64,000 nucleotides of DNA from Elmis aenea. Taxonomy: Eukaryota > Arthropoda > Insecta > Coleoptera > Elmidae. The translations under genes were made by a program, and so were the position numbers. The stretch's first letter is position 1; every line of letters begins with the position of its first letter. The stretch lies in assembly GCA_947652605.1 (NCBI GenBank), contig CANTFG010000241.1, forward strand, positions 1 through 64,000, written 5' to 3'. Below are positions 1-13,015 of the stretch, one piece after another. Below the pieces are notes generated by a model. The model ran no database searches and was not told where the DNA came from. It worked only from the letters and a program-made list of their open reading frames with translations.

Positions 1-1714
1 TTATTAAAAATTTAAACCAGCTCATTAAAAGACATATGCAAAACAATTGTATTCATGTAAAGTGGCGATGGATAAACTGTTTCTGTGATATACAAATCAA
101 TAATTAAAATTGTTTCGAAATAGTCGCTCAAGGAACATATGTATTAACTAAAGCACGGTATTTTTAGGAAATTATTAAAAATTAAAACCAGCTCATTGAA
201 AGACATATGCAAAACAATTGTATTCATGTAAAGAGGCGATGGATAAACTGTTCCTGTGATATACAAATCAATTATTAAAATTGTTTCGAAATAGTCGCTC
301 AAGGAACACATGTATTAACTAAAGCACGGCATTTTTAGGAAATTATTAAAAATTAAAACCAGCTCATTGAAAGACATATGCAAAACAATTGTATTCATGT
401 AAAGAGGCGATGGATAAACTGTTCCTGTGATATACAAATCAATAATTAAAATTGTTTAGAAATAGTCGCTCAAGGAACATATGTATTAACTAAAGCACGG
501 TATTTTTAGGAAATTATTAAAAATTAAAACCAGCTCATTGAAAGACATATGCAAAACAATTGTATTCATGTAAAGAGGCGATGGATAAACTGTTTCTGTG
601 ATATACAAATCAATAATTGAAATTGTTTCGAAATAGTCGCTCAAGGAACATATGTATTAACTAAAGCACGGTATTTTTAGGAAATTATTAAAAATTAAAA
701 CCAGCTCATTGAAAGACATATGCAAAACAATTGTATTCATGTAAAGAGGCGATGGATAAACTGTTCCTGTGATATACAAATCAATAATTAAAATTGTTTA
801 GAAATAGTCGCTCAAGGAACATATGTATTAACTAAAGCACGGTATTTTTAGGAAATTATTAAAAATTAAAACCAGCTCATTGAAAGACATATGCAAAACA
901 ATTGTATTCATGTAAAGAAGCGATGGATAAACTGTTCCTGTGATATACAAATCAATAATTAAAATTGTTTAGAAATAGTCGCTCAAGGAACATATGTATT
1001 AACTAAAGCACGGTATTTTTAGGAAATTATTAAAAATTAAAACCCGCTCATTGAAAGACATATGCAAAACAATTGTATTCATGTAAAGAGGCGATGGATA
1101 AACTGTTCCTGTGATATACAAATCAATAATTAAAATTGTTTAGAAATAGTCGCTCAAGGAACATATGTATGCATTAACTAAAGCACGGTATTTTTAGGAA
1201 ATTATTAAAAATTAAAACCAGCTCATTGAAAGACATATGCAAAACAATTGTATTCATGTAAAGAGGCGATGGATAAACTGTTCCTGTGATATACAAATCA
1301 ATAATTAAAATTGTTTTGAAATAGTCGCTCAAGGAACACATGTATTAACTAAAGCACGGCATTTTTAGGAAATTATTAAAAATTAAAACCAGCTCATTGA
1401 AAGACATATGCAAAACAATTGTATTCATGTAAAGAGGCGATGGATAAACTGTTCCTGTGATATACAAATCAATAATTAAAATTGTTTCGAAATAGTCGCT
1501 CAAGAAACATATGTATTAACTAAAGCACGGTATTTTTAGGAAATTATTAAAAATTAAAACCAGCTCATTGAAAGACATATGCAAAACAATTGTATTCATG
1601 TAAAGAGGCGATGGATAAACTGTTTCTGTGATATAAAAATCAATAATTAAAATTGTTTCGAAATAGTCGCTTAAGGAACATATGTATTAACTAAAGCACG
1701 GTATTTTTAGGAAA
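1..1714 (+). repeat. Left-end block of 10 monomers, C to C
   Basis: The block opens with a family C monomer (aatttaaacc, ctcattaaaag, agtggcg, tttctg), and the next C monomer starts at 1715. Monomers 2-10 are F-like, B, an aattgaaattg type, B, aagaagcg/tttag, acccgctc with an extra tgca near 1170, F with ttttg, an aagaaac type, and one with ataaaaatc near 1634. The 5-monomer block at 2912-3766 has C, the aagaagcg type, acccgctc and ataaaaatc in the same order, so it looks like a shortened relative of this one. Confidence 0.6.
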
Positions 1715-2911
1715 TTATTAAAAATTTAAACCAGCTCATTAAAAGACATATGCAAAACAATTGTATTCATGTAAAGTGGCGATGGATAAACTGTTTCTGT
1801 GATATACAAATCAATAATTAAAATTGTTTCGAAATAGTCGCTCAAGGAACATATGTATTAACTAAAGCACGGTATTTTTAGGAAATTATTAAAAATTAAA
1901 ACCAGCTCATTGAAAGACATATGCAAAACAATTGTATTCATGTAAAGAAGCGATGGATAAACTGTTCCTGTGATATACAAATTAATAATTAAAATTGTTT
2001 CGAAATAGTCGCTCAAGGAACACATGTATTAACTAAAGCACGGTATTTTTAGGAAATTATTAAAAATTAAAACCAGCTCATTGAAAGACATATGCAAAAC
2101 AATTGTATTCATGTAAAGAGGTGATGGATAAACTGTTCCTGTGATATACAAATCAATAATTAAAATTGTTTAGAAATAGTCGCTCAAGGAACATATGTAT
2201 TAACTAAAGCACGGTATTTTTAGGAAATTATTAAAAATTAAAACCAGCTCATTGAAAGACATATGCAAAACAATTGTATTCATGTAAAGAGGCGATGGAT
2301 AAACTGTTCCTGTGATATACAAATCAATAATTAAAATTGTGTAGAAATAGTCGCTCAAGGAACATATGTATTAACTAAAGCACGGTATTTTTAGGAAATT
2401 ATTAAAAATTAAAACCAGCTCATTGAAAGACATATGCAAAACAATTGTATTCATGTAAAGAGGCGATGGATAAACTGTTCCTGTGATATACAAATCAATA
2501 ATTAAAATTGTTTCGAAATAGTCGCTCAAGGAACACATGTATTAACTAAAGCACGGCATTTTTAGGAAATTATTAAAAATTAAAACCAGCTCATTGAAAG
2601 ACATATGCAAAACAATTGTATTCATGTAAAGAGGCGATGGATAAACTGTTCCTGTGATATACAAATCAATAATTAAAATTGTTTCGAAATAGTCGCTCCA
2701 GGAACACATGTATTAACTAAAGCACAGTATTTTTAGGAAATTATTAAAAATTAAAACCAACTCATTGAAAGACATATGCAAAACAATTGTATTCATGTAA
2801 AGAGGCGATGGATAAACTGTTTCTGTGATATACAAATCAATAATTAAAATTGTTTCGAAATAGTCGCTTAAGGAACATATGTATTAACTAAAGCACGGTA
2901 TTTTTAGGAAA
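1715..2911 (+). repeat. 7-monomer block, C to C
   Basis: The order is C, attaataatt type, tttag, gtgtag, F, tccaggaacacatg type, ccaactc/tttctg. It parallels the 6-monomer block at 3767-4792, which lacks one monomer (there is no gtgtag unit there). The pair is a visible one-monomer gain or loss, consistent with unequal exchange in register. Confidence 0.6.
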
Positions 2912-3766
2912 TTATTAAAAATTTAAACCAGCTCATTAAAAGACATATGCAAAACAATTGTATTCATGTAAAGTGGCGATGGATAAACTGTTTCTGTGAT
3001 ATACAAATCAATAATTAAAATTGTTTCGAAATAGTCGCTCAAGGAACATATGTATTAACTAAAGCACGGTATTTTTAGGAAATTATTAAAAATTAAAACC
3101 AGCTCATTGAAAGACATATGCAAAACAATTGTATTCATGTAAAGAGGCGATGGATAAACTGTTTCTGTGATATACAAATCAATAATTAAAATTGTTTCGA
3201 AATAGTCGCTCAAGGAACATATGTATTAACTAAAGCACGGTATTTTTAGGAAATTATTAAAAATTAAAACCAGCTCATTGAAAGACATATGCAAAACAAT
3301 TGTATTCATGTAAAGAAGCGATGGATAAACTGTTCCTGTGATATACAAATCAATAATTAAAATTGTTTAGAAATAGTCGCTCAAGGAACATATGTATTAA
3401 CTAAAGCACGGTATTTTTAGGAAATTATTAAAAATTAAAACCCGCTCATTGAAAGACATATGCAAAACAATTGTATTCATGTAAAGAGGCGATGGATAAA
3501 CTGTTCCTGTGATATACAAATCAATAATTAAAATTGTTTCGAAATAGTCGCTCAAGAAACATATGTATTAACTAAAGCACGGTATTTTTAGGAAATTATT
3601 AAAAATTAAAACCAGCTCATTGAAAGACATATGCAAAACAATTGTATTCATGTAAAAAGGCGATGGATAAACTGTTTCTGTGATATAAAAATCAATAATT
3701 AAAATTGTTTCGAAATAGTCGCTCAAGGAACATATGTATTAACTAAAGCACGGTATTTTTAGGAAA
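2912..3766 (+). repeat. 5-monomer block, C to C
   Basis: Monomers in order are family C, a tttctg type, aagaagcg with tttag, acccgctc with aagaaac, and a tttctg/ataaaaatc type with gtaaaaagg near 3653. It shares ordered markers with the 10-monomer block at 1-1714 but lacks about five of its monomers. Its acccgctc unit lacks the 4-bp insertion seen in other E monomers. Confidence 0.55.
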
Positions 3767-4792
3767 TTATTAAAAATTTAAACCAGCTCATTAAAAGACA
3801 TATGCAAAACAATTGTATTCATGTAAAGTGGCGATGGATAAACTGTTTCTGTGATATACAAATCAATAATTAAAATTGTTTCGAAATAGTCGCTCAAGGA
3901 ACATATGTATTAACTAAAGCACGGTATTTTTAGGAAATTATTAAAAATTAAAACCAGCTCATTGAAAGACATATGCAAAACAATTGTATTCATGTAAAGA
4001 GGCGATGGATAAACTGTTCCTGTGATATACAAATTAATAATTAAAATTGTTTCGAAATAGTCGCTCAAGAAACACATGTATTAACTAAAGCACGGTATTT
4101 TTAGGAAATTATTAAAAATTAAAACCAGCTCATTGAAAGACATATGCAAAACAATTGTATTCATGTAAAGAGGCGATGGATAAACTGTTCCTGTGATATA
4201 CAAATCAATAATTAAAATTGTTTAGAAATAGTCGCTCAAGGAACATATGTATTAACTAAAGCACGGTATTTTTAGGAAATTATTAAAAATTAAAACCAGC
4301 TCATTGAAAGACATATGCAAAACAATTGTATTCATGTAAAGAGGCGATGGATAAACTGTTCCTGTGATATACAAATCAATAATTAAAATTGTTTCGAAAT
4401 AGTCGCTCAAGGAACACATGTATTAACTAAAGCACGGCATTTTTAGGAAATTATTAAAAATTAAAACCAGCTCATTGAAAGACATATGCAAAACAATTGT
4501 ATTCATGTAAAGAGGCGATGGATAAACTGTTCCTGTGATATACAAATCAATAATTAAAATTGTTTCGAAATAGTCGCTCCAGGAACACATGTATTAACTA
4601 AAGCACGGTATTTTTAGGAAATTATTAAAAATTAAAACCAACTCATTGAAAGACATATGCAAAACAATTGTATTCATGTAAAGAGGCGATGGATAAACTG
4701 TTTCTGTGATATACAAATCAATAATTAAAATTGTTTCGAAATAGTCGCTCAAGGAACATATGTATTAACTAAAGCACGGTATTTTTAGGAAA
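3767..4792 (+). repeat. 6-monomer block, C to C
   Basis: The order is C, attaataatt type with aagaaacacatg, tttag, F, tccaggaacacatg, ccaactc/tttctg. It is homologous to 1715-2911 minus one monomer. Confidence 0.6.
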
Positions 4793-6848
4793 TTATTAAA
4801 AATTTAAACCAGCTCATTAAAAGACATATGCAAAACAATTGTATTCATGTAAAGTGGCGATGGATAAACTGTTTCTGTGATATACAAATCAATAATTAAA
4901 ATTGTTTCGAAATAGTCGCTCAAGGAACATATGTATTAACTAAAGCACGGTATTTTTAGGAAATTATTAAAAATTAAAACTAGCTCATTGAAAGACATAT
5001 GCGAAACAATTGTATTCATGTAAAGAGGCGATGGATAAACTGTTCCTGTGATATACAAATCAATAATTAAAATTGTTTCGAAATAGTCGCTCAAGGAACA
5101 CATGTATTAACTAAAGCACGGCATTTTTAGGAAATTATTAAAAATTAAAACCAGCTCATTGAAAGACATATGCAAAACAATTGTATTCATGTAAAGAGGC
5201 GATGGATAAACTGTTCCTGTGATATACAAATCAATAATTAAAATTGTTTAGAAATAGTCGCTCAAGGAACATATGTATTAACTAAAGCACGGTATTTTTA
5301 GGAAATTATTAAAAATTAAAACCAGCTCATTGAAAGACATATGCAAAACAATTGTATTCATGTAAAGAGGCGATGGATAAACTGTTCCTGTGATATACAA
5401 ATCAATAATTAAAATTGTTTAGAAATAGTCGCTCAAGGAACATATGTATTAACTAAAGCACGGTATTTTTAGGAAATTATTAAAAATTAAAACCAGCTCA
5501 TTGAAAGACATATGCAAAACAATTGTATTCATGTAAAGAAGCGATGGATAAATTGTTCCTGTGATATACAAATCAATAATTAAAATTGTTTAGAAATAGT
5601 CGCTCAAGGAACATATGTATTAACTAAAGCACGGTATTTTTAGGAAATTATTAAAAATTAAAACCCGCTCATTGAAAGACATATGCAAAACAATTGTATT
5701 CATGTAAAGAGGCGATGGATAAACTGTTCCTGTGATATACAAATCAATAATTAAAATTGTTTCGAAATAGTCGCTCAAGGAACATATGTATGTATTAACT
5801 AAAGCACGGTATTTTTAGGAAATTATTAAAAATTAAAACCAGCTCATTGAAAGACATATGCAAAACAATTGTATTCATGTAAAGAGGCGATGGATAAACT
5901 GTTCCTGTGATATACAAATCAATAATTAAAATTGTTTCGAAATAGTCGCTCAAGGAACACATGTATTAACTAAAGCACGGTATTTTTAGGAAATTATTAA
6001 AAATTAAAACCAACTCATTGAAAGACATATGCAAAACAATTGTATTCATGTAAAGAGGCGATGGATAAACTGTTTCTGTGATATACAAATCAATAATTAA
6101 AATTGTTTCGAAATAGTCGCTCAAGGAACATATGTATTAACTAAAGCACGGTATTTTTAGGAAATTATTAAAAATTTAATCCAGCTCATTAAAAGACATA
6201 TGCAAAACAATTGTATTCATGTAAAGAGGCGATGGATAAACTGTTCCTGTGATATACAAATCAATAATTGAAATTGTTTCGAAATAGTCGCTCAAGGAAC
6301 ATATGTATTAACTAAAGCACGGTATTTTTAGGAAATTATTAAAAATTAAAACCAGCTCATTGAAAGACATATGCAAAACAATTGTATTCATGTAAAGAGG
6401 CGATGGATAAACTGTTCCTGTGATATACAAATCAATAATTAAAATTGTTTCGAAATAGTCGCTCAAGGAACACATGTATTAACTAAAGCACGGCATTTTT
6501 AGGAAATTATTAAAAATTAAAACCAGCTCATTGAAAGACATATGCAAAACAATTGTATTCATGTAAAGAGGCGATGGATAAACTGTTCCTGTGATATACA
6601 AATCAATAATTAAAATTGTTTCGAAATAGTCGCTCCAGGAACACATGTATTAACTAAAGCACGGTATTTTTAGGAAATTATTAAAAATTAAAACCAACTC
6701 ATTGAAAGACATATGCAAAACAATTGTATTCATGTAAAGAGGCGATGGATAAACTGTTTCTGTGATATACAAATCAATAATTAAAATTGTTTCGAAATAG
6801 TCGCTCAAGGAACATATGTATTAACTAAAGCACGGTATTTTTAGGAAA
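4793..6848 (+). repeat. 12-monomer unit, first copy (2056 bp)
   Basis: Twelve monomers plus one 4-bp insertion. The order is C, F (with tagctc and gcgaaac), B, B, D, E (extra TGTA at about 5785-5794), F', ccaactc type, C' (aatttaatcc), F, tccagg type, ccaactc type. The next unit starts at 6849, 2056 bp on. Similarity between the two is close through the first eight monomers and into C' (6165 and 8221), after which they diverge. Confidence 0.65.
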
Positions 6849-8276
6849 TTATTAAAAATTTAAACCAGCTCATTAAAAGACATATGCAAAACAATTGTAT
6901 TCATGTAAAGTGGCGATGGATAAACTGTTTCTGTGATATACAAATCAATAATTAAAATTGTTTCGAAATAGTCGCTCAAGGAACATATGTATTAACTAAA
7001 GCACGGTATTTTTAGGAAATTATTAAAAATTAAAACCAGCTCATTGAAAGACATATGCAAAACAATTGTATTCATGTAAAGAGGCGATGGATAAACTGTT
7101 CCTGTGATATACAAATCAATAATTAAAATTGTTTCGAAATAGTCGCTCAAGGAACACATGTATTAACTAAAGCACGGCATTTTTAGGAAATTATTAAAAA
7201 TTAAAACCAGCTCATTGAAAGACATATGCAAAACAATTGTATTCATGTAAAGAGGCGATGGATAAACTGTTCCTGTGATATACAAATCAATAATTAAAAT
7301 TGTTTAGAAATAGTCGCTCAAGGAACATATGTATTAACTAAAGCACGGTATTTTTAGGAAATTATTAAAAATTAAAACCAGCTCATTGAAAGACATATGC
7401 AAAACAATTGTATTCATGTAAAGAGGCGATGGATAAACTGTTCCTGTGATATACAAATCAATAATTAAAATTGTTTAGAAATAGTCGCTCAAGGAACATA
7501 TGTATTAACTAAAGCACGGTATTTTTAGGAAATTATTAAAAATTAAAACCAGCTCATTGAAAGACATATGCAAAACAATTGTATTCATGTAAAGAAGCGA
7601 TGGATAAATTGTTCCTGTGATATACAAATCAATAATTAAAATTGTTTAGAAATAGTCGCTCAAGGAACATATGTATTAACTAAAGCACGGTATTTTTAGG
7701 AAATTATTAAAAATTAAAACCCGCTCATTGAAAGACATATGCAAAACAATTGTATTCATGTAAAGAGGCGATGGATAAACTGTTCCTGTGATATACAAAT
7801 CAATAATTAAAATTGTTTCGAAATAGTCGCTCAAGGAACATATGTATGTATTAACTAAAGCACGGTATTTTTAGGAAATTATTAAAAATTAAAACCAGCT
7901 CATTGAAAGACATATGCAAAACAATTGTATTCATGTAAAGAGGCGATGGATAAACTGTTCCTGTGATATACAAATCAATAATTAAAATTGTTTCGAAATA
8001 GTCGCTCAAGGAACACATGTATTAACTAAAGCACGGTATTTTTAGGAAATTATTAAAAATTAAAACCAACTCATTGAAAGACATATGCAAAACAATTGTA
8101 TTCATGTAAAGAGGCGATGGATAAACTGTTTCTGTGATATACAAATCAATAATTAAAATTGTTTCGAAATAGTCGCTCAAGGAACATATGTATTAACTAA
8201 AGCACGGTATTTTTAGGAAATTATTAAAAATTTAATCCAGCTCATTAAAAGACATATGCAAAACAATTGTATTCAT
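6849..8276 (+). repeat. 12-monomer unit, second (partial) copy
   Basis: This repeats the ordered markers of 4793 to about 6220 at a constant offset of 2056 bp: C, F, B, B, D, E (TGTA slip at 7841), F', ccaactc type and the rare aatttaatcc (C') monomer. Beyond about 8276 the marker order changes, so the duplication ends inside the C' monomer. The latter part (from 7191) also belongs to the larger repeated block that recurs at 13.0-17.6 kb. Confidence 0.65.
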
Positions 8277-11200
8277 GTAAAGTGGCGATGGATAAACTGT
8301 TTCTGTGATATACAAATCAATAATTAAAATTGTTTCGAAATAGTCGCTCAAGGAACATATGTATTAACTAAAGCACGGTATTTTTAGGAAATTATTAAAA
8401 ATTAAAACCAGCTCATTGAAAGACATATGCAAAACAATTGTATTCATGTAAAGAGGCGATGGATAAACTGTTCCTGTGATATACAAATCAATAATTAAAA
8501 TTGTTTCGAAATAGTCGCTCAAGGAACACATGTATTAACTAAAGCACGGCATTTTTAGGAAATTATTAAAAATTAAAACCAGCTCATTGAAAGACATATG
8601 CAAAACAATTGTATTCATGTAAAGAGGCGATGGATAAACTGTTCCTGTGATATACAAATCAATAATTAAAATTGTTTAGAAATAGTCGCTCAAGGAACAT
8701 ATGTATTAACTAAAGCACGGTATTTTTAGTAAATTATTAAAAATTAAAACCAGCTCATTGAAAGACATATGCAAAACAATTGTATTCATGTAAAGAAGCG
8801 ATGGATAAATTGTTCCTGTGATATACAAATCAATAATTAAAATTGTTTAGAAATAGTCGCTCAAGGAACATATGTATTAACTAAAGCACGGTATTTTTAG
8901 GAAATTATTAAAAATTAAAACCCGCTCATTGAAAGACATATGCAAAACAATTGTATTCATGTAAAGAGGCGATGGATAAACTGTTCCTGTGATATACAAA
9001 TCAATAATTAAAATTGTTTCGAAATAGTCGCTCAAGGAACATATGTATGTATTAACTAAAGCACGGTATTTTTAGGAAATTATTAAAAATTAAAACCAGC
9101 TCATTGAAAGACATATGCAAAACAATTGTATTCATGTAAAGAGGCGATGGATAAACTGTTCCTGTGATATACAAATCAATAATTAAAATTGTTTTGAAAT
9201 AGTCGCTCAAGGAACACATGTATTAACTAAAGCACGGCATTTTTAGGAAATTATTAAAAATTAAAACCAGCTCATTGAAAGACATATGCGAAACAATTGT
9301 ATTCATGTAAAGAGGCGATGGATAAACTGTTCCTGTGATATACAAATCAATAATTAAAATTGTTTCGAAATAGTCGCTCAAGAAACATATGTATTAACTA
9401 AAGCACGGTATTTTTAGGAAATTATTAAAAATTAAAACCAGCTCATTGAAAGACATATGCAAAACAATTGTATTCATGTAAAGAAGCGATGGATAAATTG
9501 TTCCTGTGATATACAAATTAATAATTAAAATTGTTTAGAAATAGTCGCTCAAGGAACATATGTATTAACTAAAGCACGGTATTTTTAGGAAATTATTAAA
9601 AATTAAAACTAGCTCATTAAAAGACATATGCAAAACAATTGTATTCATGTAAAGAGGCGATGGATAAACTGTTCCTGTGATATACAAATCAATAATTAAA
9701 ATTGTTTCGAAATAGTCGCTCAAGGAACATATGTATTAACTAAAGCACGGTATTTTTAGGAAATTATTAAAAATTAAAACCAGCTCATTGAAAGACATAT
9801 GCAAAACAATTGTATTCATGTAAAGAGGCGATGGATAAACTGTTCCTGTGATATACAAATCAATAATTAAAATTGTTTCGAAATAGTCGCTCAAGGAACA
9901 CATGTATTAACTAAAGCACGGCATTTTTAGGAAATTATTAAAAATTAAAACCAGCTCATTGAAAGACATATGCAAAACAATTGTATTCATGTAAAGAGGC
10001 GATGGATAAACTGTTCCTGTGGTATACAAATCAATAATTGAAATTGTTTCGAAATAGTCGCTCAAGGAACATATATGTATTAACTAAAGCACGGTATTTT
10101 TAGGAAATTATTAAAAATTAAAACCAGCTCATTGAAAGACATATGCAAAACAATTGTATTCATGTAAAGAGGCGATGGATAAACTGTTCCTGTGATATAT
10201 AAATCAATTATTAAAATTGTTTCGAAATAGTCGCTCAAGGAACACATGTATTAACTAAAGCACGGCATTTTTAGGAAATTATTAAAAATTAAAACCAGCT
10301 CATTGAAAGACATATGCAAAACAATTGTATTCATGTAAAGAGGCGATGGATAAACTGTTCCTGTGATATACAAATCAATAATTAAAATTGTTTAGAAATA
10401 GTAGCTCAAGGAACATATGTATTAACTAAAGCACGGTATTTTTAGGAAATTATTAAAAATTAAAACCAGCCCATTGAAAGACATACGCAAAACAATTGTA
10501 TTCATGTAAAGAGGCGATGGATAAACTGTTTCTGTGATATACAAATCAATAATTAAAATTGTTTCGAAATAGTCGCTCAAGGAACATATGTATTAACTAA
10601 AGCACGGTATTTTTAGGAAATTATTAAAAATTAAAACCAGCTCATTGAAAGACATATGCAAAACAATTGTATTCATGTAAAGAGGCGATGGATAAACTGT
10701 TCCTGTGATATACAAATCAATAATTGAAATTGTTTCGAAATAGTCGCTCAAGAAACATATGTATTAACTAAAGCACGGTATTTTTAGGAAACTATTAAAA
10801 ATTAAAACCAGCTCTTTGAAAGACATATGCAAAACAATTGTATTCATGTAAAGAAGCGATGGATAAATTGTTCCTGTGATATACAAATCAATAATTAAAA
10901 TTGTTTAGAAATAGTCGCTCAAGGAACATATGTATTAACTAAAGCACGGTATTTTTAGGAAATTATTAAAAATTAAAACCAGCTCATTGAAAGACATATG
11001 CAAAACAATTGTATTCATGTAAAGAGGCGATGGATAAACTGTTCCTGTGATATACAAATCAATAATTAAAATTGTTTAGAAATAGTCGCTCAAGGAACAT
11101 ATGTATTAACTAAAGCACGGTATATTTAGGAAATTATTAAAAATTAAAACCAGCTCATTGAAAGACATATGCAAAACAATTGTATTCATGTAAAAAAGCG

Positions 11201-11950
11201 ATGGATAAACTGTTCCTGTGATATACAATTCAATAATTAAAATTGTTTAGAAATAGTCGCTCAAGGAACACATGTATTAACTAAAGCACGGCATTTTTAG
11301 GAAATTATTAAAAATTAAAACCAGCTCATTGAAAGACATATGCAAAACAATTGTATTCATGTAAAGAGGCGATGGATAAACTGTTCCTGTGATATACAAA
11401 TCAATAATTAAAATTGTTTAGAAATAGTCGCTCAAGGAACATATGTATTAACTAAAGCACGGTATTTTTAGGAAATTATTAAAAATTAAAACCAGCCCAT
11501 TGAAAGACATACGCAAAACAATTGTATTCATGTAAAGAGGCGATGGATAAACTGTTTCTGTGATATACAAATCAATAATTAAAATTGTTTCGAAATAGTC
11601 GCTCAAGAAACATATGTATTAACAAAAGCACGGTATTTTTAGGAAATTATTAAAAATTAAAACCAGCTCATTGAAAGACATATGCAAAACAATTGTATTC
11701 ATGTAAAGAGGCGATGGATAAACTGTTCCTGTGATATACAAATCAATAATTGAAATTGTTTCGAAATAGTCGCTCAAGAAACATGTATTAACTAAAGCAC
11801 GGTATTTTTGGGAAACTATTAAAAATTAAAACCAGCTCTTTGAAAGACATATGCAAAACAATTGTATTCATGTAAAGAGGCGATGGATAAACTGTTCCTG
11901 TGATATACAAATCAATAATTAAAATTGTTTAGAAATAGTCGCTCAAGGAA
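7191..11950 (+). repeat. Large segmental repeat, copy 1 (about 28 monomers)
   Basis: Rare markers in this stretch recur at 13016 to ~17.6 kb. Examples are aatttaatcc at 8231, gcgaaac near 9288, ggtatac at 10021, agtagctc near 10390, ccagcccattg with acatacgc, and gaaacatgt near 11780. The offset is 5825 bp (34 monomers plus 11 bp of indels) up to the monomer at 10792. After that it is 5654 bp, because copy 2 lacks one 171-bp monomer. Boundaries are approximate. The right end is placed where this copy has tttttagaaaatt and the other has atatatattaac with atatttagg. Confidence 0.75.
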
Positions 11951-13015
11951 CATATGTATTAACTAAAGCACGGTATTTTTAGAAAATTATTAAAAATTAA
12001 AACCAGCTCATTGAAAGACATATGCAAAACAATTGTATTCATGTAAAGAGGCGATGGATAAACTGTTCCTGTGATATACAAATTAATAATTAAAATTGTT
12101 TAGAAATAGTTGCTCAAGGAACATATGTATTAACTAAAGCACGGTATTTTTAGGAAATTATTAAAAATTAAAACCAGCTCATTGAAAGACATATGCAAAA
12201 CAATTGTATTCATGTAAAGAAGCGATGGATAAATTGTTCCTGTGATATACAAATCAATAATTAAAATTGTTTAGAAATAGTCGCTCAAGGAACATATGTA
12301 TTAACTAAAGCACGGTATTTTTAGGAAATTATTAAAAATTAAAACCAGCTCATTGAAAGACATATGCAAAACAATTGTATTCATGTAAAGAGGCGATGGA
12401 TAAACTGTTTCTGTAATATACAAATCAATAATTAAAATTGTTTCGAAATAGTCGCTCAAGGAACATATGTATTAACTAAAGCACGGTATTTTTAGGAAAT
12501 TATTAAAAATTTAAACCAGCTCATTAAAAGACATATGCAAAACAATTGTATTCATGTAAAAAAGCGATGGATAAACTGTTCCTGTGATATACAAATCAAT
12601 AATTAAAATTGTTTAGAAATAGTCGCTCAAGGAACATATGTATTAACTAAAGCACGGTATTTTTAGGAAATTATTAAAAATTAAAACCAGCTCATTGAAA
12701 GACATATGCAAAACAATTGTATTCATGTAAAGAGGCGATGGATAAACTGTTCCTGTGATATACAAATCAATAATTAAAATTGTTTCGAAATAGTCGCTCA
12801 AGGAACACATGTATTAACTAAAGCACGGCATTTTTAGGAAATTATTAAAAATTAAAACCAGCTCATTGAAAGACATATGCAAAACAATTGTATTCATGTA
12901 AAGAGGCGATGGATAAACTGTTCCTGTGATATACAAATCAATAATTAAAATTGTTTAGAAATAGTCGCTCAAGGAACATATTATGTATTAACTAAAGCAC
13001 GGTATTTTTAGGAAA

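Noticed and set aside
155..171. TATA-like stretch cggtatttttagg as a promoter in each monomer.
   Set aside because: A/T-rich repeats give many such matches by chance, and no downstream coding or RNA gene exists. Satellite transcription is possible but not shown by sequence.
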